This document shows, piece after piece, positions 53,610 to 63,140 of a DNA stretch of 64,000 bases. The first letter of the stretch is position 1. The number at the start of each line of letters is the position of its first letter. The DNA is taken from NCBI RefSeq assembly GCF_000282375.1, contig NZ_AKJK01000012.1, forward strand, positions 1 through 64,000, in the 5' to 3' direction. The DNA is from Pseudomonas sp. GM50 (GTDB lineage Bacteria; Pseudomonadota; Gammaproteobacteria; Pseudomonadales; Pseudomonadaceae). A model generated the notes under the pieces. It ran no database searches and was not told the DNA's origin. It worked only from the letters and a program-made list of their open reading frames with translations. The translations under genes were made by a program, and so were the position numbers.

Positions 53610-54955
53610 TGAACCAGCCTCAGTCTGCTGTAGGAAACTGCCTCGACGTGCAGTCCTTCATCAACGCTCAACCCATTTCGCGCTACCAATGGCGGGTGGT
53701 GATTCTATGTTTCCTGATTGTTTTCCTTGATGGCCTCGACACCGCAGCCATGGGGTTTATTGCGCCGGCACTGTCCCAGGACTGGGGCATCGATCGCGCC
53801 AGTCTCGGCCCGGTGATGAGTGCGGCGTTGATCGGCATGGTCTTCGGCGCCTTGGGTTCCGGCCCATTGGCTGACCGCTTCGGGCGAAAAGTCGTACTGG
53901 TGGGCGCGGTGTTGTTGTTCGGCGCTTTCAGCCTGGCCTCGGCCTACAGCACTAACGTTGATCAACTGCTGGTACTGCGTTTCCTTACCGGCCTGGGTTT
54001 GGGCGCCGGTATGCCGAACGCCACCACGCTGCTGTCCGAATACACCCCGGAGCGCAAAAAATCCCTGCTGGTGACCAGCATGTTCTGCGGCTTCAACCTC
54101 GGCATGGCCGGTGGCGGGTTCATCTCGGCCAAACTGATACCGGCCTTCGGCTGGCACAGTCTGTTGCTGATCGGCGGGGTTCTGCCGCTGATCCTCGCCG
54201 TCGTCTTGCTGTTCTGGTTGCCGGAATCGGCGCGCTATCTGGTGGTGCGCAATCGCGGCACGGACAAAGTGCGCAAGGCCTTGGCGCCGATCGACCCGAC
54301 GGTGGTGGCTCAGGCTTCGAGCTTCAGCGTGCCGGAACAGAAAACCGTGAAGGCGCGCAATGTGTTTGCAGTGATCTTCTCCGGCACTTACAGCACCGGC
54401 ACGTTGTTGCTGTGGCTGACGTACTTCATGGGCCTGGTGATCGTTTACCTGCTGACCAGCTGGCTGCCGACGCTGATGCGTGACAGCGGCGCGAGCATGG
54501 AGCAGGCCGCATTCATTGGTGCGCTGTTCCAGTTCGGTGGGGTATTGAGCGCGGTGGGCGTGGGCTGGGCGATGGACCGGTTCAATCCGCACAAGGTCAT
54601 CGGCATTTTCTACTTGTTCGCTGGGGTGTTTGCCTACGCGGTAGGGCAGAGTCTGGGCAACATCACATTGCTGGCGACCCTGGTGCTGGTGGCCGGGATG
54701 TGCGTCAACGGCGCGCAATCGGCGATGCCGTCGCTGGCCGCGCGGTTTTACCCGACTCAAGGGCGGGCGACCGGTGTGTCGTGGATGCTCGGGATTGGCC
54801 GCTTCGGCGCAATCCTCGGTGCGTGGATGGGCGCAACCTTGCTGGGCCTGGGCTGGAATTTCGAACAGGTGCTGACGGCGTTGGTGATTCCGGCTGCGTT
54901 GGCGACCACGGCGGTGGTGATCAAGGGCATGGTCAGCCATGCGGATGCGACCTGA
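53609..54955 (+). CDS. pcaK: PcaK aromatic acid/H+ symporter
   Basis: A 448-residue MFS transporter of the aromatic acid:H+ symporter group, with VFLDGLDTAAMGFIAPALSQ in helix 1 and ADRFGRKVVL in loop 2-3. In P. putida PcaK imports 4-hydroxybenzoate and protocatechuate and is needed for chemotaxis to them. The ATG at 53609 is used; its ribosome site is only GTGGA. It lies between pcaR and pcaI, each with its own PcaR site upstream. Confidence 0.9.
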   Translation: MNQPQSAVGNCLDVQSFINAQPISRYQWRVVILCFLIVFLDGLDTAAMGFIAPALSQDWGIDRASLGPVMSAALIGMVFGALGSGPLADRFGRKVVLVGAVLLFGAFSLASAYSTNVDQLLVLRFLTGLGLGAGMPNATTLLSEYTPERKKSLLVTSMFCGFNLGMAGGGFISAKLIPAFGWHSLLLIGGVLPLILAVVLLFWLPESARYLVVRNRGTDKVRKALAPIDPTVVAQASSFSVPEQKTVKARNVFAVIFSGTYSTGTLLLWLTYFMGLVIVYLLTSWLPTLMRDSGASMEQAAFIGALFQFGGVLSAVGVGWAMDRFNPHKVIGIFYLFAGVFAYAVGQSLGNITLLATLVLVAGMCVNGAQSAMPSLAARFYPTQGRATGVSWMLGIGRFGAILGAWMGATLLGLGWNFEQVLTALVIPAALATTAVVIKGMVSHADAT

Positions 54956-54988
54956 GGGCAGGTTTCAGATTCTTCAGCGAGTCTGATG

Positions 54989-55062
54989 GCCTCTTCGCGG
55001 GCAAGTCTCGCTCCTACAAGGATTGCGCATCAACCTGTGGGAGCGGGCTTGCTCGCGAAGCT
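54989..55062. repeat. Hybrid REP pair with arms from two families
   Basis: The left arm CTTCGCGGGCAAGTCTCGCT CCTACAAG belongs to the TTCGCGGGCAAGC family, and the right arm CTGTGGGAGCGGGCTTGCTC GCGAAGC belongs to the GTGGGAGCGGGC family, so the two arms are not exact partners. They lie between pcaK and the pcaI operator. Confidence 0.75.
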
Positions 55063-55091
55063 TTTCATAATCGATAGCCAGACAACAATCT

Positions 55092-55125
55092 GTTCGATAA
55101 ACGAACACTCAGTCGATTATCGGAT
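55092..55125. promoter_or_regulatory. PcaR operator before pcaI (converging half-sites)
   Basis: GTTCGATAAACGAAC (55092-55106) faces TCGATTATCGGAT (55113-55125); the cores CGATAAACGA and TCGATTATCG have an 8-base gap and one mismatch. It has the same geometry as the pcaK site and lies about 100 bases before pcaI. Confidence 0.72.
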
Positions 55126-55226
55126 TGTTTGGGTTTTTCCAGGGGCTTAATCTTCAGTCATTCCGGCGCTGAACCTCGCGCCTTTTTCTACCACTGTCGG
55201 TTCATAACAAAACGGGAGCCTGCCCC

Positions 55227-56084
55227 ATGGCTGAAATCCTTTCGCTGCATGACGCGGTAAAGCAGTTCGTCAACGACGGCGATACCGTCGCGCTCGAAGG
55301 CTTTACTCACCTGATTCCTACGGCGGCGGGCCACGAGATCATCCGTCAGGGCAAGAAAGATCTGACCCTGGTGCGGATGACGCCCGACTTGATCTACGAC
55401 CAGTTGATCGGTGCCGGTTGTGCTCGCAAGCTGATTTTCTCCTGGGGCGGTAACCCAGGCGTGGGCTCGCTGCACCGTCTGCGGGACGCGGTCGAAAGGC
55501 AGTGGCCACATGCCCTGGAAATCGAAGAACACAGCCACGCCGACCTGGCCAATGCCTACGTCGCGGGCGCTTCGGGCTTACCGTTCGCGGTGCTGCGTGC
55601 CTACGCCGGTTCCGACCTGCCAAAGGTCAACCCGCTGATCAAGACTGTCACATGCCCGTTCACCGGCGAAGTGCTGGCGGCGGTGCCGTCGGTGCGCCCG
55701 GACATCACTGTGATTCACGCGCAGAAAGCCGACCGCAAAGGCAACGTGCTGCTCTGGGGCATTCTCGGCGTGCAGAAAGAAGCGGCGCTGGCCGCCAAGC
55801 GCTGCATTGTCACCGTCGAAGAAATCGTCGACGACCTCAATGCTCCGATGAATGCTTGCGTACTGCCGACCTGGGCCTTGAGCGCGGTCTGCCATGTACC
55901 GGGTGGTGCGCATCCGTCCTACGCCCACGGTTACACCGAACGCGATAACCGTTTCTACCAGGCTTGGGACCCGATTGCCCGCGACCGTGAAACCTTCACC
56001 GCGTGGATCAACGAGTACATCCACGGTTGCGCTGACTTCAGTGAGTTCCAGGCCAAGCTGGCCGCTGCTTCGGAGGCCAAGTAA
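55227..56084 (+). CDS. pcaI: 3-oxoadipate CoA-transferase subunit A
   Basis: A 285-residue class I CoA-transferase alpha subunit (GDTVALEGFTHLIPTAAGHE, AGCARKLIFSWGGNPGVGSL). It moves CoA from succinyl-CoA to 3-oxoadipate with PcaJ. It is longer than the PcaI of P. putida (about 230 residues) and belongs to the longer glutaconate-transferase-like branch. GGGAG lies before the ATG. It overlaps pcaJ by one base. Confidence 0.9.
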   Translation: MAEILSLHDAVKQFVNDGDTVALEGFTHLIPTAAGHEIIRQGKKDLTLVRMTPDLIYDQLIGAGCARKLIFSWGGNPGVGSLHRLRDAVERQWPHALEIEEHSHADLANAYVAGASGLPFAVLRAYAGSDLPKVNPLIKTVTCPFTGEVLAAVPSVRPDITVIHAQKADRKGNVLLWGILGVQKEAALAAKRCIVTVEEIVDDLNAPMNACVLPTWALSAVCHVPGGAHPSYAHGYTERDNRFYQAWDPIARDRETFTAWINEYIHGCADFSEFQAKLAAASEAK

Positions 56085-56863
56085 TGACTTACACCACCAA
56101 TGAAATGATGACCGTCGCCGCCGCCCGCCGTCTGAAAAACGGTTCGGTATGCTTCGTCGGCATCGGCCTGCCGTCGAAAGCCGCCAACCTGGCACGTCTG
56201 ACTTCCTCGCCAGACGTAGTCCTGATCTACGAATCGGGTCCGATCGGTGCCAAGCCGAGCGTATTGCCGCTGTCGATCGGTGACGGTGAACTGGCGGAAA
56301 CCGCCGACACCGTCGTCCCGACCGGTGAGATTTTTCGCTACTGGTTGCAGGGCGGGCGTATTGACGTCGGTTTCCTCGGCGCCGCGCAAGTCGACCGCTT
56401 CGGCAACATCAACACCACGGTGGTGGGCGACTACCATCAGCCGAAAGTTCGCCTGCCGGGTGCCGGTGGCGCGCCGGAGATCGCCGGTTCCGCCAAGAGC
56501 GTGCTGATCATCCTCAAGCAATCGGCGCGCTCCTTTGTCGATAAACTCGACTTCATCACCTCGGTCGGCCATGGCGAGGGCGGTGACTCTCGCAAGCGTC
56601 TCGGCCTGCCGGGTGCCGGTCCTGTCGGCATCATTACCGACCTGTGCATCATGGAGCCCGAAGCGGACACCCATGAATTCGTGGTCACCGCATTGCACCC
56701 AGGCGTGACTCGCGAGCAAGTGATTGCCGCCACCGGTTGGGCGATTCGTTTTGCCGATCAGGTGGAAAACACCGCCGAGCCAACCGATGTTGAGTTGACC
56801 GCACTGCGTGATCTGGAAGCCCGCACCGCTGCGGCCCACGGCCAAGCACCCGGAGAAGCCTGA
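56084..56863 (+). CDS. pcaJ: 3-oxoadipate CoA-transferase subunit B
   Basis: A 259-residue beta subunit with the catalytic Glu in IYESGPIGAKPSV (Glu50) and the conserved RIDVGFLGAAQVDRFGNINT. It completes the pcaIJ transferase. The one-base overlap with both neighbours (TAATG and TGATG) shows translational coupling. Confidence 0.92.
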   Translation: MTYTTNEMMTVAAARRLKNGSVCFVGIGLPSKAANLARLTSSPDVVLIYESGPIGAKPSVLPLSIGDGELAETADTVVPTGEIFRYWLQGGRIDVGFLGAAQVDRFGNINTTVVGDYHQPKVRLPGAGGAPEIAGSAKSVLIILKQSARSFVDKLDFITSVGHGEGGDSRKRLGLPGAGPVGIITDLCIMEPEADTHEFVVTALHPGVTREQVIAATGWAIRFADQVENTAEPTDVELTALRDLEARTAAAHGQAPGEA

Positions 56864-58065
56864 TGCGTGACGTTTATATCTGTGACGCCATTCGCACCCC
56901 CATCGGCCGTTTCGGCGGCGGCCTGTCGACGGTTCGCGCCGATGACCTGGCCGCCGTGCCGATCAAGGCGCTGATGGCGCGCAACCCGTCGGTGGACTGG
57001 AGCGCGGTGGACGAAGTATTCCTCGGTTGCGCCAACCAGGCCGGCGAAGACAACCGTAACGTGGCACGCATGGCGTTGCTGCTGGCGGGGCTGCCGGAAA
57101 CCATTCCCGGCGTGACCCTCAATCGACTGTGCGCTTCGGGCATGGATGCGATCGGCACCGCGTTCCGGGCCATCGCCAGTGGCGAGATGGAGCTGGCGAT
57201 TGCCGGCGGCGTCGAGTCGATGTCTCGCGCACCGTTCGTGATGGGCAAGGCCGATGCGGCGTTCTCGCGCAACATGAAGCTGGAAGACACTACCATCGGC
57301 TGGCGTTTCATCAACCCGTTGATGAAAGCCCAATACGGCGTGGATGCGATGCCGCAGACCGCCGATAACGTGGCCGATGACTACCAGATTTCCCGCGCCG
57401 ATCAGGATGCGTTCGCCCTGCGCAGTCAGCAGCGCACGGCGGCCGCGCAAGCCGCAGGATTTTTCGCCGAAGAAATCGTCGAAGTGCGCATTGCCCACAA
57501 GAAGGGTGAAAGCGTCGTCACACAGGACGAGCATCCTCGTGCTGATACGACACTGGAAACCCTGGCCAAACTCAAACCGGTCAACGGTCCGGACAAAACC
57601 GTCACCGCCGGCAATGCTTCCGGCGTGAACGACGGTGCGGCGGCGTTGATCCTGGCTTCGGCCGAAGCAGTGAAAAAACACGGTCTGACTGCCCGCGCGA
57701 AAGTGTTGGGCATGTCCAGCGCCGGCGTTGCACCGCGGGTGATGGGCATCGGCCCTGTGCCTGCGGTGCGTAAATTGACCGAGCGCCTGGGCCTGGCAGT
57801 CAGCGATTTCGACGTGATCGAACTCAACGAAGCCTTCGCCAGCCAGGGCTTGGCCGTGCTGCGTGAACTGGGCTTGGCGGATGACGCGGCCCAGGTCAAC
57901 CCGAACGGTGGCGCCATTGCCTTGGGTCATCCGCTGGGCATGAGCGGTGCACGCTTGGTATTGACCGCGCTGCATCAGCTGGAAAAAACCGGTGGCAAGA
58001 AAGGTCTGGCAACCATGTGCGTCGGTGTCGGCCAGGGGCTGGCCTTGGCGATCGAACGGGTCTGA
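56863..58065 (+). CDS. pcaF: 3-oxoadipyl-CoA thiolase
   Basis: A 400-residue thiolase that splits 3-oxoadipyl-CoA into succinyl-CoA and acetyl-CoA, the last step of the pathway. Active-site residues: Cys90 (NRLCASGMDAIG), His356 (GHPLGMSGAR) and Cys386 (MCVGVGQGLALA). It overlaps pcaJ by one base. Confidence 0.95.
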   Translation: MRDVYICDAIRTPIGRFGGGLSTVRADDLAAVPIKALMARNPSVDWSAVDEVFLGCANQAGEDNRNVARMALLLAGLPETIPGVTLNRLCASGMDAIGTAFRAIASGEMELAIAGGVESMSRAPFVMGKADAAFSRNMKLEDTTIGWRFINPLMKAQYGVDAMPQTADNVADDYQISRADQDAFALRSQQRTAAAQAAGFFAEEIVEVRIAHKKGESVVTQDEHPRADTTLETLAKLKPVNGPDKTVTAGNASGVNDGAAALILASAEAVKKHGLTARAKVLGMSSAGVAPRVMGIGPVPAVRKLTERLGLAVSDFDVIELNEAFASQGLAVLRELGLADDAAQVNPNGGAIALGHPLGMSGARLVLTALHQLEKTGGKKGLATMCVGVGQGLALAIERV

Positions 58066-58094
58066 CACGCTTGGCTGTGAATAAAGCGTCGACT

Positions 58095-58102
58095 AATAAG
58101 AA
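58095..58102 (+). promoter_or_regulatory. Crc/Hfq CA-type motif before pcaH
   Basis: AATAAGAA fits AANAANAA and ends 2 bases before the GAGGAAAG ribosome site of pcaH, so Hfq-Crc binding there could block translation. Confidence 0.5.
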
Positions 58103-58116
58103 CTGAGGAAAGCGTA

Positions 58117-58821
58117 ATGACTGACAAGCCTGGTTACCGTCGCCCGCAGGCGGGCACTCAGCCGGAATACCTGCACCCTCCTTATCAATCCACCAACCTT
58201 CGCTCGCCGTCCAAGCCGTTGGTGTTTTTGCCTCATTCGCTGTCGGAAATCACCGGCCCGACTATCGGCGCCGAGCGCATCGAGGAGCAGGACAACGACT
58301 TGACCGCGCAGCACGAGGGCGAACCGCTGGGTGAACGGATCATCATTCATGGCCGCGTGCTGGATGAAAACGGTCTGCCGGTGCCGGGGATTCTGGTGGA
58401 GATCTGGCAGGCTAACGCCGCCGGTCGCTACAACCATGCGCGCGACCTGCACGACGCGCCGCTGGACCCGAACTTCACCGGCACCGGCCGCACCGTGACC
58501 GACGCCGATGGCTGGTATCAGTTCCAGACCATCAAGCCCGGTGCCTATCCGTGGGGTAACCATCACAACGCCTGGCGCCCGGCGCACATCCATTTCTCAC
58601 TGTTCGGGCCGAGTATCCTGACGCGCCTGGTGACCCAGATGTATTTCCCGGGCGACCCGTTGCTGGCTTACGACCCGATCTATAACTGCGTGCCGGATAC
58701 CAGCGCCAAAGAGCGCCTGATCGCCAGTTTCGACCTGGAAAAAACCATCCCTTCCTACGCCCTCGGTTATCGCTGGGACATCGTCTTGCGCGGCCGCGAT
58801 GCCACGCCGATGGAGAAATAA
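58117..58821 (+). CDS. pcaH: Protocatechuate 3,4-dioxygenase beta subunit
   Basis: A 234-residue subunit with the Fe(III) ligands: Tyr105 (GRYNH), Tyr144 (PGAYPW), His157 and His159 (RPAHIHF). With PcaG it opens the ring of protocatechuate to 3-carboxy-cis,cis-muconate. It lies 51 bp after pcaF, so it probably joins the same transcript, whereas in P. putida pcaHG is a separate unit. Confidence 0.96.
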   Translation: MTDKPGYRRPQAGTQPEYLHPPYQSTNLRSPSKPLVFLPHSLSEITGPTIGAERIEEQDNDLTAQHEGEPLGERIIIHGRVLDENGLPVPGILVEIWQANAAGRYNHARDLHDAPLDPNFTGTGRTVTDADGWYQFQTIKPGAYPWGNHHNAWRPAHIHFSLFGPSILTRLVTQMYFPGDPLLAYDPIYNCVPDTSAKERLIASFDLEKTIPSYALGYRWDIVLRGRDATPMEK

Positions 58822-58822
58822 G

Positions 58823-59389
58823 ATGACGCTGAACGCGACCACGTCCCACACCGTCGGGCCGTATTACCACATCGGCCTGACTTGGCTGAACCGCGAAGAC
58901 CTGACCGTTGCACAGACGCTCGGCGAGCGCGTGGCGATCACCGGGCAAGTCGTCGATGGCAATGGCGACTTCGTCAACGACGCCATGCTGGAAGTCTGGC
59001 AGGCCAACGCCGCCGGCAAGTACGACCATCCCGAAGACGACCAGGACAAACCCCTGGACCCGAACTTCGAAGGGTTTGGCCGGGTGCCGGTGGATGCGCA
59101 AGGGCGCTTCCGCTTTACCACGATCAAACCGGGCACAGTGGAAGGCTTGAAGGGCACGACCCAGGCGCCGCATTTGGTGGTGCTGGTGTTTGCTCGCGGG
59201 TTGGTGAAGCACTTGTTGACGCGGATTTACTTTGATGGAGAACCGGCGAATGTGGCGGATCCGCTGCTGGAATGCGTGCCTGCTGAACGCCGTAGTACTT
59301 TGCTGGCGAAGCAGGATGCTGCGGGTGTTTATCAGTGGAATGTGATTTTGCAGGGGACGGATGCGGAGACGGTGTTTTTTGATTATTGA
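58823..59389 (+). CDS. pcaG: Protocatechuate 3,4-dioxygenase alpha subunit
   Basis: A 188-residue subunit with the intradiol dioxygenase fold (TVGPYYHIGLTWLNREDLTV, LEVWQANAAGKYDHPEDDQD) but without the full iron-ligand set, as is usual for the alpha subunit. The ATG at 58823 is one base after the pcaH stop. A REP pair follows. Confidence 0.93.
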   Translation: MTLNATTSHTVGPYYHIGLTWLNREDLTVAQTLGERVAITGQVVDGNGDFVNDAMLEVWQANAAGKYDHPEDDQDKPLDPNFEGFGRVPVDAQGRFRFTTIKPGTVEGLKGTTQAPHLVVLVFARGLVKHLLTRIYFDGEPANVADPLLECVPAERRSTLLAKQDAAGVYQWNVILQGTDAETVFFDY

Positions 59390-59422
59390 GTGACGAGGGC
59401 TCCTACTGACCAAGGAGTTTTT

Positions 59423-59555
59423 TGTGGCGAGGGGGCTTGCCCCCGTTGGCTTGCGAAGCAAGCCCAAGACCGGTTGGCGCGGCCTGTCAGGTAGACCGCG
59501 GCAACCGGTTTACGACTGCTTCGCAGCCGAACGGGGGCAAGCCCCCTCGCCACAA
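59423..59555. repeat. REP inverted pair (GTGGCGAGGGGGC family)
   Basis: TGTGGCGAGGGGGCTTGCCC CCGTTGG faces GCAGCCGAACGGGGGCAAGC CCCCTCGCCACA. It lies between pcaG and pcaT and could add an mRNA end or stability point within the operon. Confidence 0.86.
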
Positions 59556-59606
59556 CTGTTGCAAAGTGTGTCTAGACTCTCACGGTCCCCAAAAGAGTGA
59601 AGAACG

Positions 59607-60902
59607 ATGACAACCCTCACAGCTCTCTACACCAGTGAAGAACGCAACAAAAGGATCTTTGCGATTGTCGGCGCCTCGTCCGGCAACCTGGTTGAATGGT
59701 TCGACTTTTACGTCTACGCCTTCTGCGCAATCTATTTCGCCCCGGCGTTTTTCCCGTCCGACAACCCCACGGTGCAGCTGGTGAATACGGCGGGCGTATT
59801 CGCTGCCGGGTTTCTGATGCGGCCTATTGGCGGCTGGATCTTCGGTCGGGTGGCGGACAAACACGGGCGCAAGAATTCGATGTTGATCTCGATTCTGATG
59901 ATGTGCTTCGGTTCGTTGCTCATCGCCTGCCTGCCGACCTACGACAGCATCGGGGTCTGGGCGCCGATCATGCTGTTGTTCGCGCGCTTGCTGCAGGGCT
60001 TGTCGGTGGGCGGCGAGTACGGCACCACCGCGACCTACATGAGTGAAGTCGCCCTCAAGGGCCAACGCGGTTTCTTTGCTTCATTCCAGTATGTGACGCT
60101 GATTGGCGGGCAGTTGCTGGCGGTGTCGTTGGTGGTGGTCCTGCAGCAGTTCCTCAGCGAGGATGAATTGCGTGCCTATGGCTGGCGAATTCCGTTCGTG
60201 GTCGGTGCGGCTGCGGCGTTGATTTCGTTGTTCCTGCGTCGTGCGCTCAAGGAAACCACCAGCAAGGAAATGCGCGAAAACAAGGACGCCGGTAGCATCC
60301 GTGCGCTGTTTCGCGATCACAAGGCGGCGTTCATCACCGTGCTGGGTTACACCGCCGGCGGTTCGCTGATTTTCTACACCTTCACCACGTACATGCAGAA
60401 GTACCTGGTGAATACCGCCGGCATGCACGCCAAGACCGCGAGCTACATCATGACCGGCGCGCTGTTCCTTTATATGTGCATGCAACCGTTCTTCGGCATG
60501 CTCGCCGACAAGATCGGCCGGCGCAATTCGATGCTGTGGTTCGGCGCCCTCGGGACGTTGTGCACCGTACCGATCCTGTTGAGCCTGAAAAGTGTCAGCA
60601 GCCCGTTCCTGGCCTTTGTCCTGATTACCCTGGCGCTGGCGATCGTGAGTTTCTACACCTCGATCAGCGGTCTGGTGAAAGCCGAAATGTTCCCGCCAGA
60701 GGTACGCGCCTTGGGCGTCGGCCTGGCGTATGCGGTGGCCAATGCAATCTTCGGCGGTTCGGCGGAGTATGTGGCGCTGAGCCTTAAAGCCGGCGGCATG
60801 GAAAACTCGTTCTACTGGTACGTGACGGTGATGATGGCGGTCGCGTTCCTGTTCAGCCTGCGTCTGCCGAAACAGGCGAAGTATTTGCAAAACGACCTTT
60901 GA
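59607..60902 (+). CDS. pcaT: PcaT, MHS-family transporter (3-oxoadipate uptake)
   Basis: A 431-residue MFS transporter of the metabolite:H+ symporter group, with [20 protein letters not shown] at the N-terminus and [11 protein letters not shown] in loop 2-3. In P. putida PcaT imports 3-oxoadipate. Its place between the dioxygenase genes and pcaB supports this role. A related family member is the dicarboxylate KgtP, so the exact substrate remains an inference. Confidence 0.85.
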   Translation: MTTLTALYTSEERNKRIFAIVGASSGNLVEWFDFYVYAFCAIYFAPAFFPSDNPTVQLVNTAGVFAAGFLMRPIGGWIFGRVADKHGRKNSMLISILMMCFGSLLIACLPTYDSIGVWAPIMLLFARLLQGLSVGGEYGTTATYMSEVALKGQRGFFASFQYVTLIGGQLLAVSLVVVLQQFLSEDELRAYGWRIPFVVGAAAALISLFLRRALKETTSKEMRENKDAGSIRALFRDHKAAFITVLGYTAGGSLIFYTFTTYMQKYLVNTAGMHAKTASYIMTGALFLYMCMQPFFGMLADKIGRRNSMLWFGALGTLCTVPILLSLKSVSSPFLAFVLITLALAIVSFYTSISGLVKAEMFPPEVRALGVGLAYAVANAIFGGSAEYVALSLKAGGMENSFYWYVTVMMAVAFLFSLRLPKQAKYLQNDL

Positions 60903-60947
60903 TCTTTACGCGGGGGCCTGACCGGCCCTCGCCTGCAGGGACTGTTT

Positions 60948-62312
60948 ATGAATCAGCGACCGGGCAATCAATTGTTCGATGCCTACTTCACGGCACGCGA
61001 CATGCGCGAGGTGTTCTGCGATCAGGGCCGGGTTCAGGCCATGCTTGATTTCGAAGCGGCGCTGGCCCGGGCCGAGGCACGGGTTGGGCTGATTCCGCAG
61101 ACGGCTGTCGTGTCTATCGAAGCGGCCTGTAAAGCCGAGCATTACGACTTCGCCGCCCTCGGCGAGGCGATTGCCACGGCGGGCAATTCGGCGATTCCAT
61201 TGGTCAAGGCGTTGGGCAAGCAGATCGCCAAGAACGATGCCGAAGCCGAGCGTTACGTGCATCTGGGCGCGACCAGCCAGGATGTAATGGACACCGGCCT
61301 GGTGCTGCAACTGCGCCGCGCGCTGGAATTGATCGAAGCTGATCTAATGCAGCTGGGGGAAACCCTCGCGACCCAGGCCTGGCGTTACGTCGCCACGCCA
61401 ATGGCCGGGCGCACCTGGTTGCAACACGCGACGCCCGTCACCCTCGGCATGAAGATCGCCGGTTGGCTGGGGGCGGTGACGCGCAGCCGTCAGCGTCTGC
61501 TGGAGCTTAAACCGCGCCTGTTGGTGCTGCAATTCGGCGGCGCCTCCGGCACCCTTGCGGCCCTTGGCGAGCAGGCGATGCCGATTGCCGAAGCCTTGGC
61601 CGCGGAACTGCAACTGACCTTGCCGGATCAACCCTGGCACACCCAGCGTGATCGTCTGGTGGAGTTCGGCGCGGTGCTTGGATTGATCGCCGGCAGCCTC
61701 GGCAAACTCGGCCGCGACATCAGCCTGTTGATGCAGACCGAAGCTGGCGAAGTGTTTGAACCGTCGGCGCCGGGCAAGGGCGGTTCTTCGACCATGCCGC
61801 ACAAGCGCAACCCGGTGGGCGCAGCGGTGCTGATTGGCGCGGCGACGCGGGTGCCGGGGTTGCTCTCGACCTTGTTCAGCGCGATGCCGCAGGAACACGA
61901 ACGCAGCCTGGGCCTGTGGCATGCCGAATGGGAAACCCTGCCGGAGATCTGCTGTTTGGTGTCAGGCAGCTTGCAGCAAGCGCTGTTGGTGGCCGACGGA
62001 CTGGAAGTGGATGCCGACCGAATGAGGCGCAACCTCGACCTGACCCAGGGGCTGGTGCTGGCCGAAGCCGTGAGCATCGTGCTGGCGCAACGGGTCGGTC
62101 GCGACACCGCGCACCATCTGCTGGAGCAATGCTGCAAGCGCGCAGTGGCCGAGCAACGTCATCTGCGCGCGGTACTCGGTGACGAGCCGCAGGTGACTGC
62201 CGAGCTGTCGGACGCTGAACTCGATCGTCTGCTGGACCCCGCCCATTACCTCGGTCAGGCCCATACCTGGGTCGAGCGAGCGGTGGCTGAACATTTTGCG
62301 TTGATTGCCTGA
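60948..62312 (+). CDS. pcaB: 3-carboxy-cis,cis-muconate cycloisomerase
   Basis: A 454-residue enzyme of the fumarase/aspartase superfamily that lactonises carboxymuconate. Signatures: LGATSQDVMDTGLVLQLRRA and GKGGSSTMPHKRNPVGAAV (near 277-295). The start is ATG and pcaD follows after 11 bases. Confidence 0.95.
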   Translation: MNQRPGNQLFDAYFTARDMREVFCDQGRVQAMLDFEAALARAEARVGLIPQTAVVSIEAACKAEHYDFAALGEAIATAGNSAIPLVKALGKQIAKNDAEAERYVHLGATSQDVMDTGLVLQLRRALELIEADLMQLGETLATQAWRYVATPMAGRTWLQHATPVTLGMKIAGWLGAVTRSRQRLLELKPRLLVLQFGGASGTLAALGEQAMPIAEALAAELQLTLPDQPWHTQRDRLVEFGAVLGLIAGSLGKLGRDISLLMQTEAGEVFEPSAPGKGGSSTMPHKRNPVGAAVLIGAATRVPGLLSTLFSAMPQEHERSLGLWHAEWETLPEICCLVSGSLQQALLVADGLEVDADRMRRNLDLTQGLVLAEAVSIVLAQRVGRDTAHHLLEQCCKRAVAEQRHLRAVLGDEPQVTAELSDAELDRLLDPAHYLGQAHTWVERAVAEHFALIA

Positions 62313-62323
62313 AGGAGACTGCT

Positions 62324-63130
62324 GTGGCATTTGTACAACTCGCCGAGGGCGAACTGCACTACCAAATTCAAGGGCCGCAACTCGATGGACCGACGGATGC
62401 GCCGGTGCTGGTGCTGTCCAACTCACTGGGCACCGACCTGCACATGTGGGACGCGCAGATCCCGGCGTTCACCGAGCATTTTCGCGTGCTGCGTTTCGAC
62501 ACCCGTGGTCACGGCCAGTCGTTGGTGACACCGGGGCCGTACAGCATCGAGCAACTGGGCCGCGACGTGCTGGCGCTGCTGGATGCGTTACACATCGAAC
62601 GCGCGCATTTCTGTGGTTTGTCCATGGGCGGGTTGATCGGCCAGTGGCTGGGGATCAATGCCAGTCAGCGACTGAACAAACTGATTGTGTGCAACACCGC
62701 GGCGAAAATCGGCGATCCGTCGGTGTGGAATCCACGGATCGAAACTGTGCTGCGTGACGGCACGGCGGCAATGGTTGCCTTGCGCGATGCGTCGATTGCG
62801 CGGTGGTTCACCGCGGATTTTGCCGAGGCCAATCCGGCAGCGGCGAAGCAGATTACCGACATGCTCGCGGCCACGTCACCTGAAGGTTACGCGGCCAATT
62901 GCGCGGCGGTGCGCGATGCCGATTTCCGTGATCAGCTGTCTTCGATTCAGGTGCCGTTGCTGGTGATTTCCGGCAGCGAAGATGCGGTGACGCCGCCGTC
63001 CGGCGGGCATTTCATTCAGGCGCACGTGCGTGGCGCCGAGTATGCGGAGTTCTACGCCGCGCACCTGTCCAACGTCCAGGCCGGCGCTGCGTTCAGCGAC
63101 CGAGTACTGGCGTTTTTGTCAGCTCATTGA
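62324..63130 (+). CDS. pcaD: 3-oxoadipate enol-lactonase
   Basis: A 268-residue alpha/beta hydrolase that opens the enol-lactone to 3-oxoadipate. Nucleophile Ser100 is in CGLSMGGLIG; the oxyanion-type segment NSLGTDLHMWDAQIPAF and the late His region (AAHLSNVQAG) are present. The start is GTG with GAAGGAG 6 bases upstream. Confidence 0.95.
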   Translation: MAFVQLAEGELHYQIQGPQLDGPTDAPVLVLSNSLGTDLHMWDAQIPAFTEHFRVLRFDTRGHGQSLVTPGPYSIEQLGRDVLALLDALHIERAHFCGLSMGGLIGQWLGINASQRLNKLIVCNTAAKIGDPSVWNPRIETVLRDGTAAMVALRDASIARWFTADFAEANPAAAKQITDMLAATSPEGYAANCAAVRDADFRDQLSSIQVPLLVISGSEDAVTPPSGGHFIQAHVRGAEYAEFYAAHLSNVQAGAAFSDRVLAFLSAH

Positions 63131-63140
63131 GGGGATTGTT

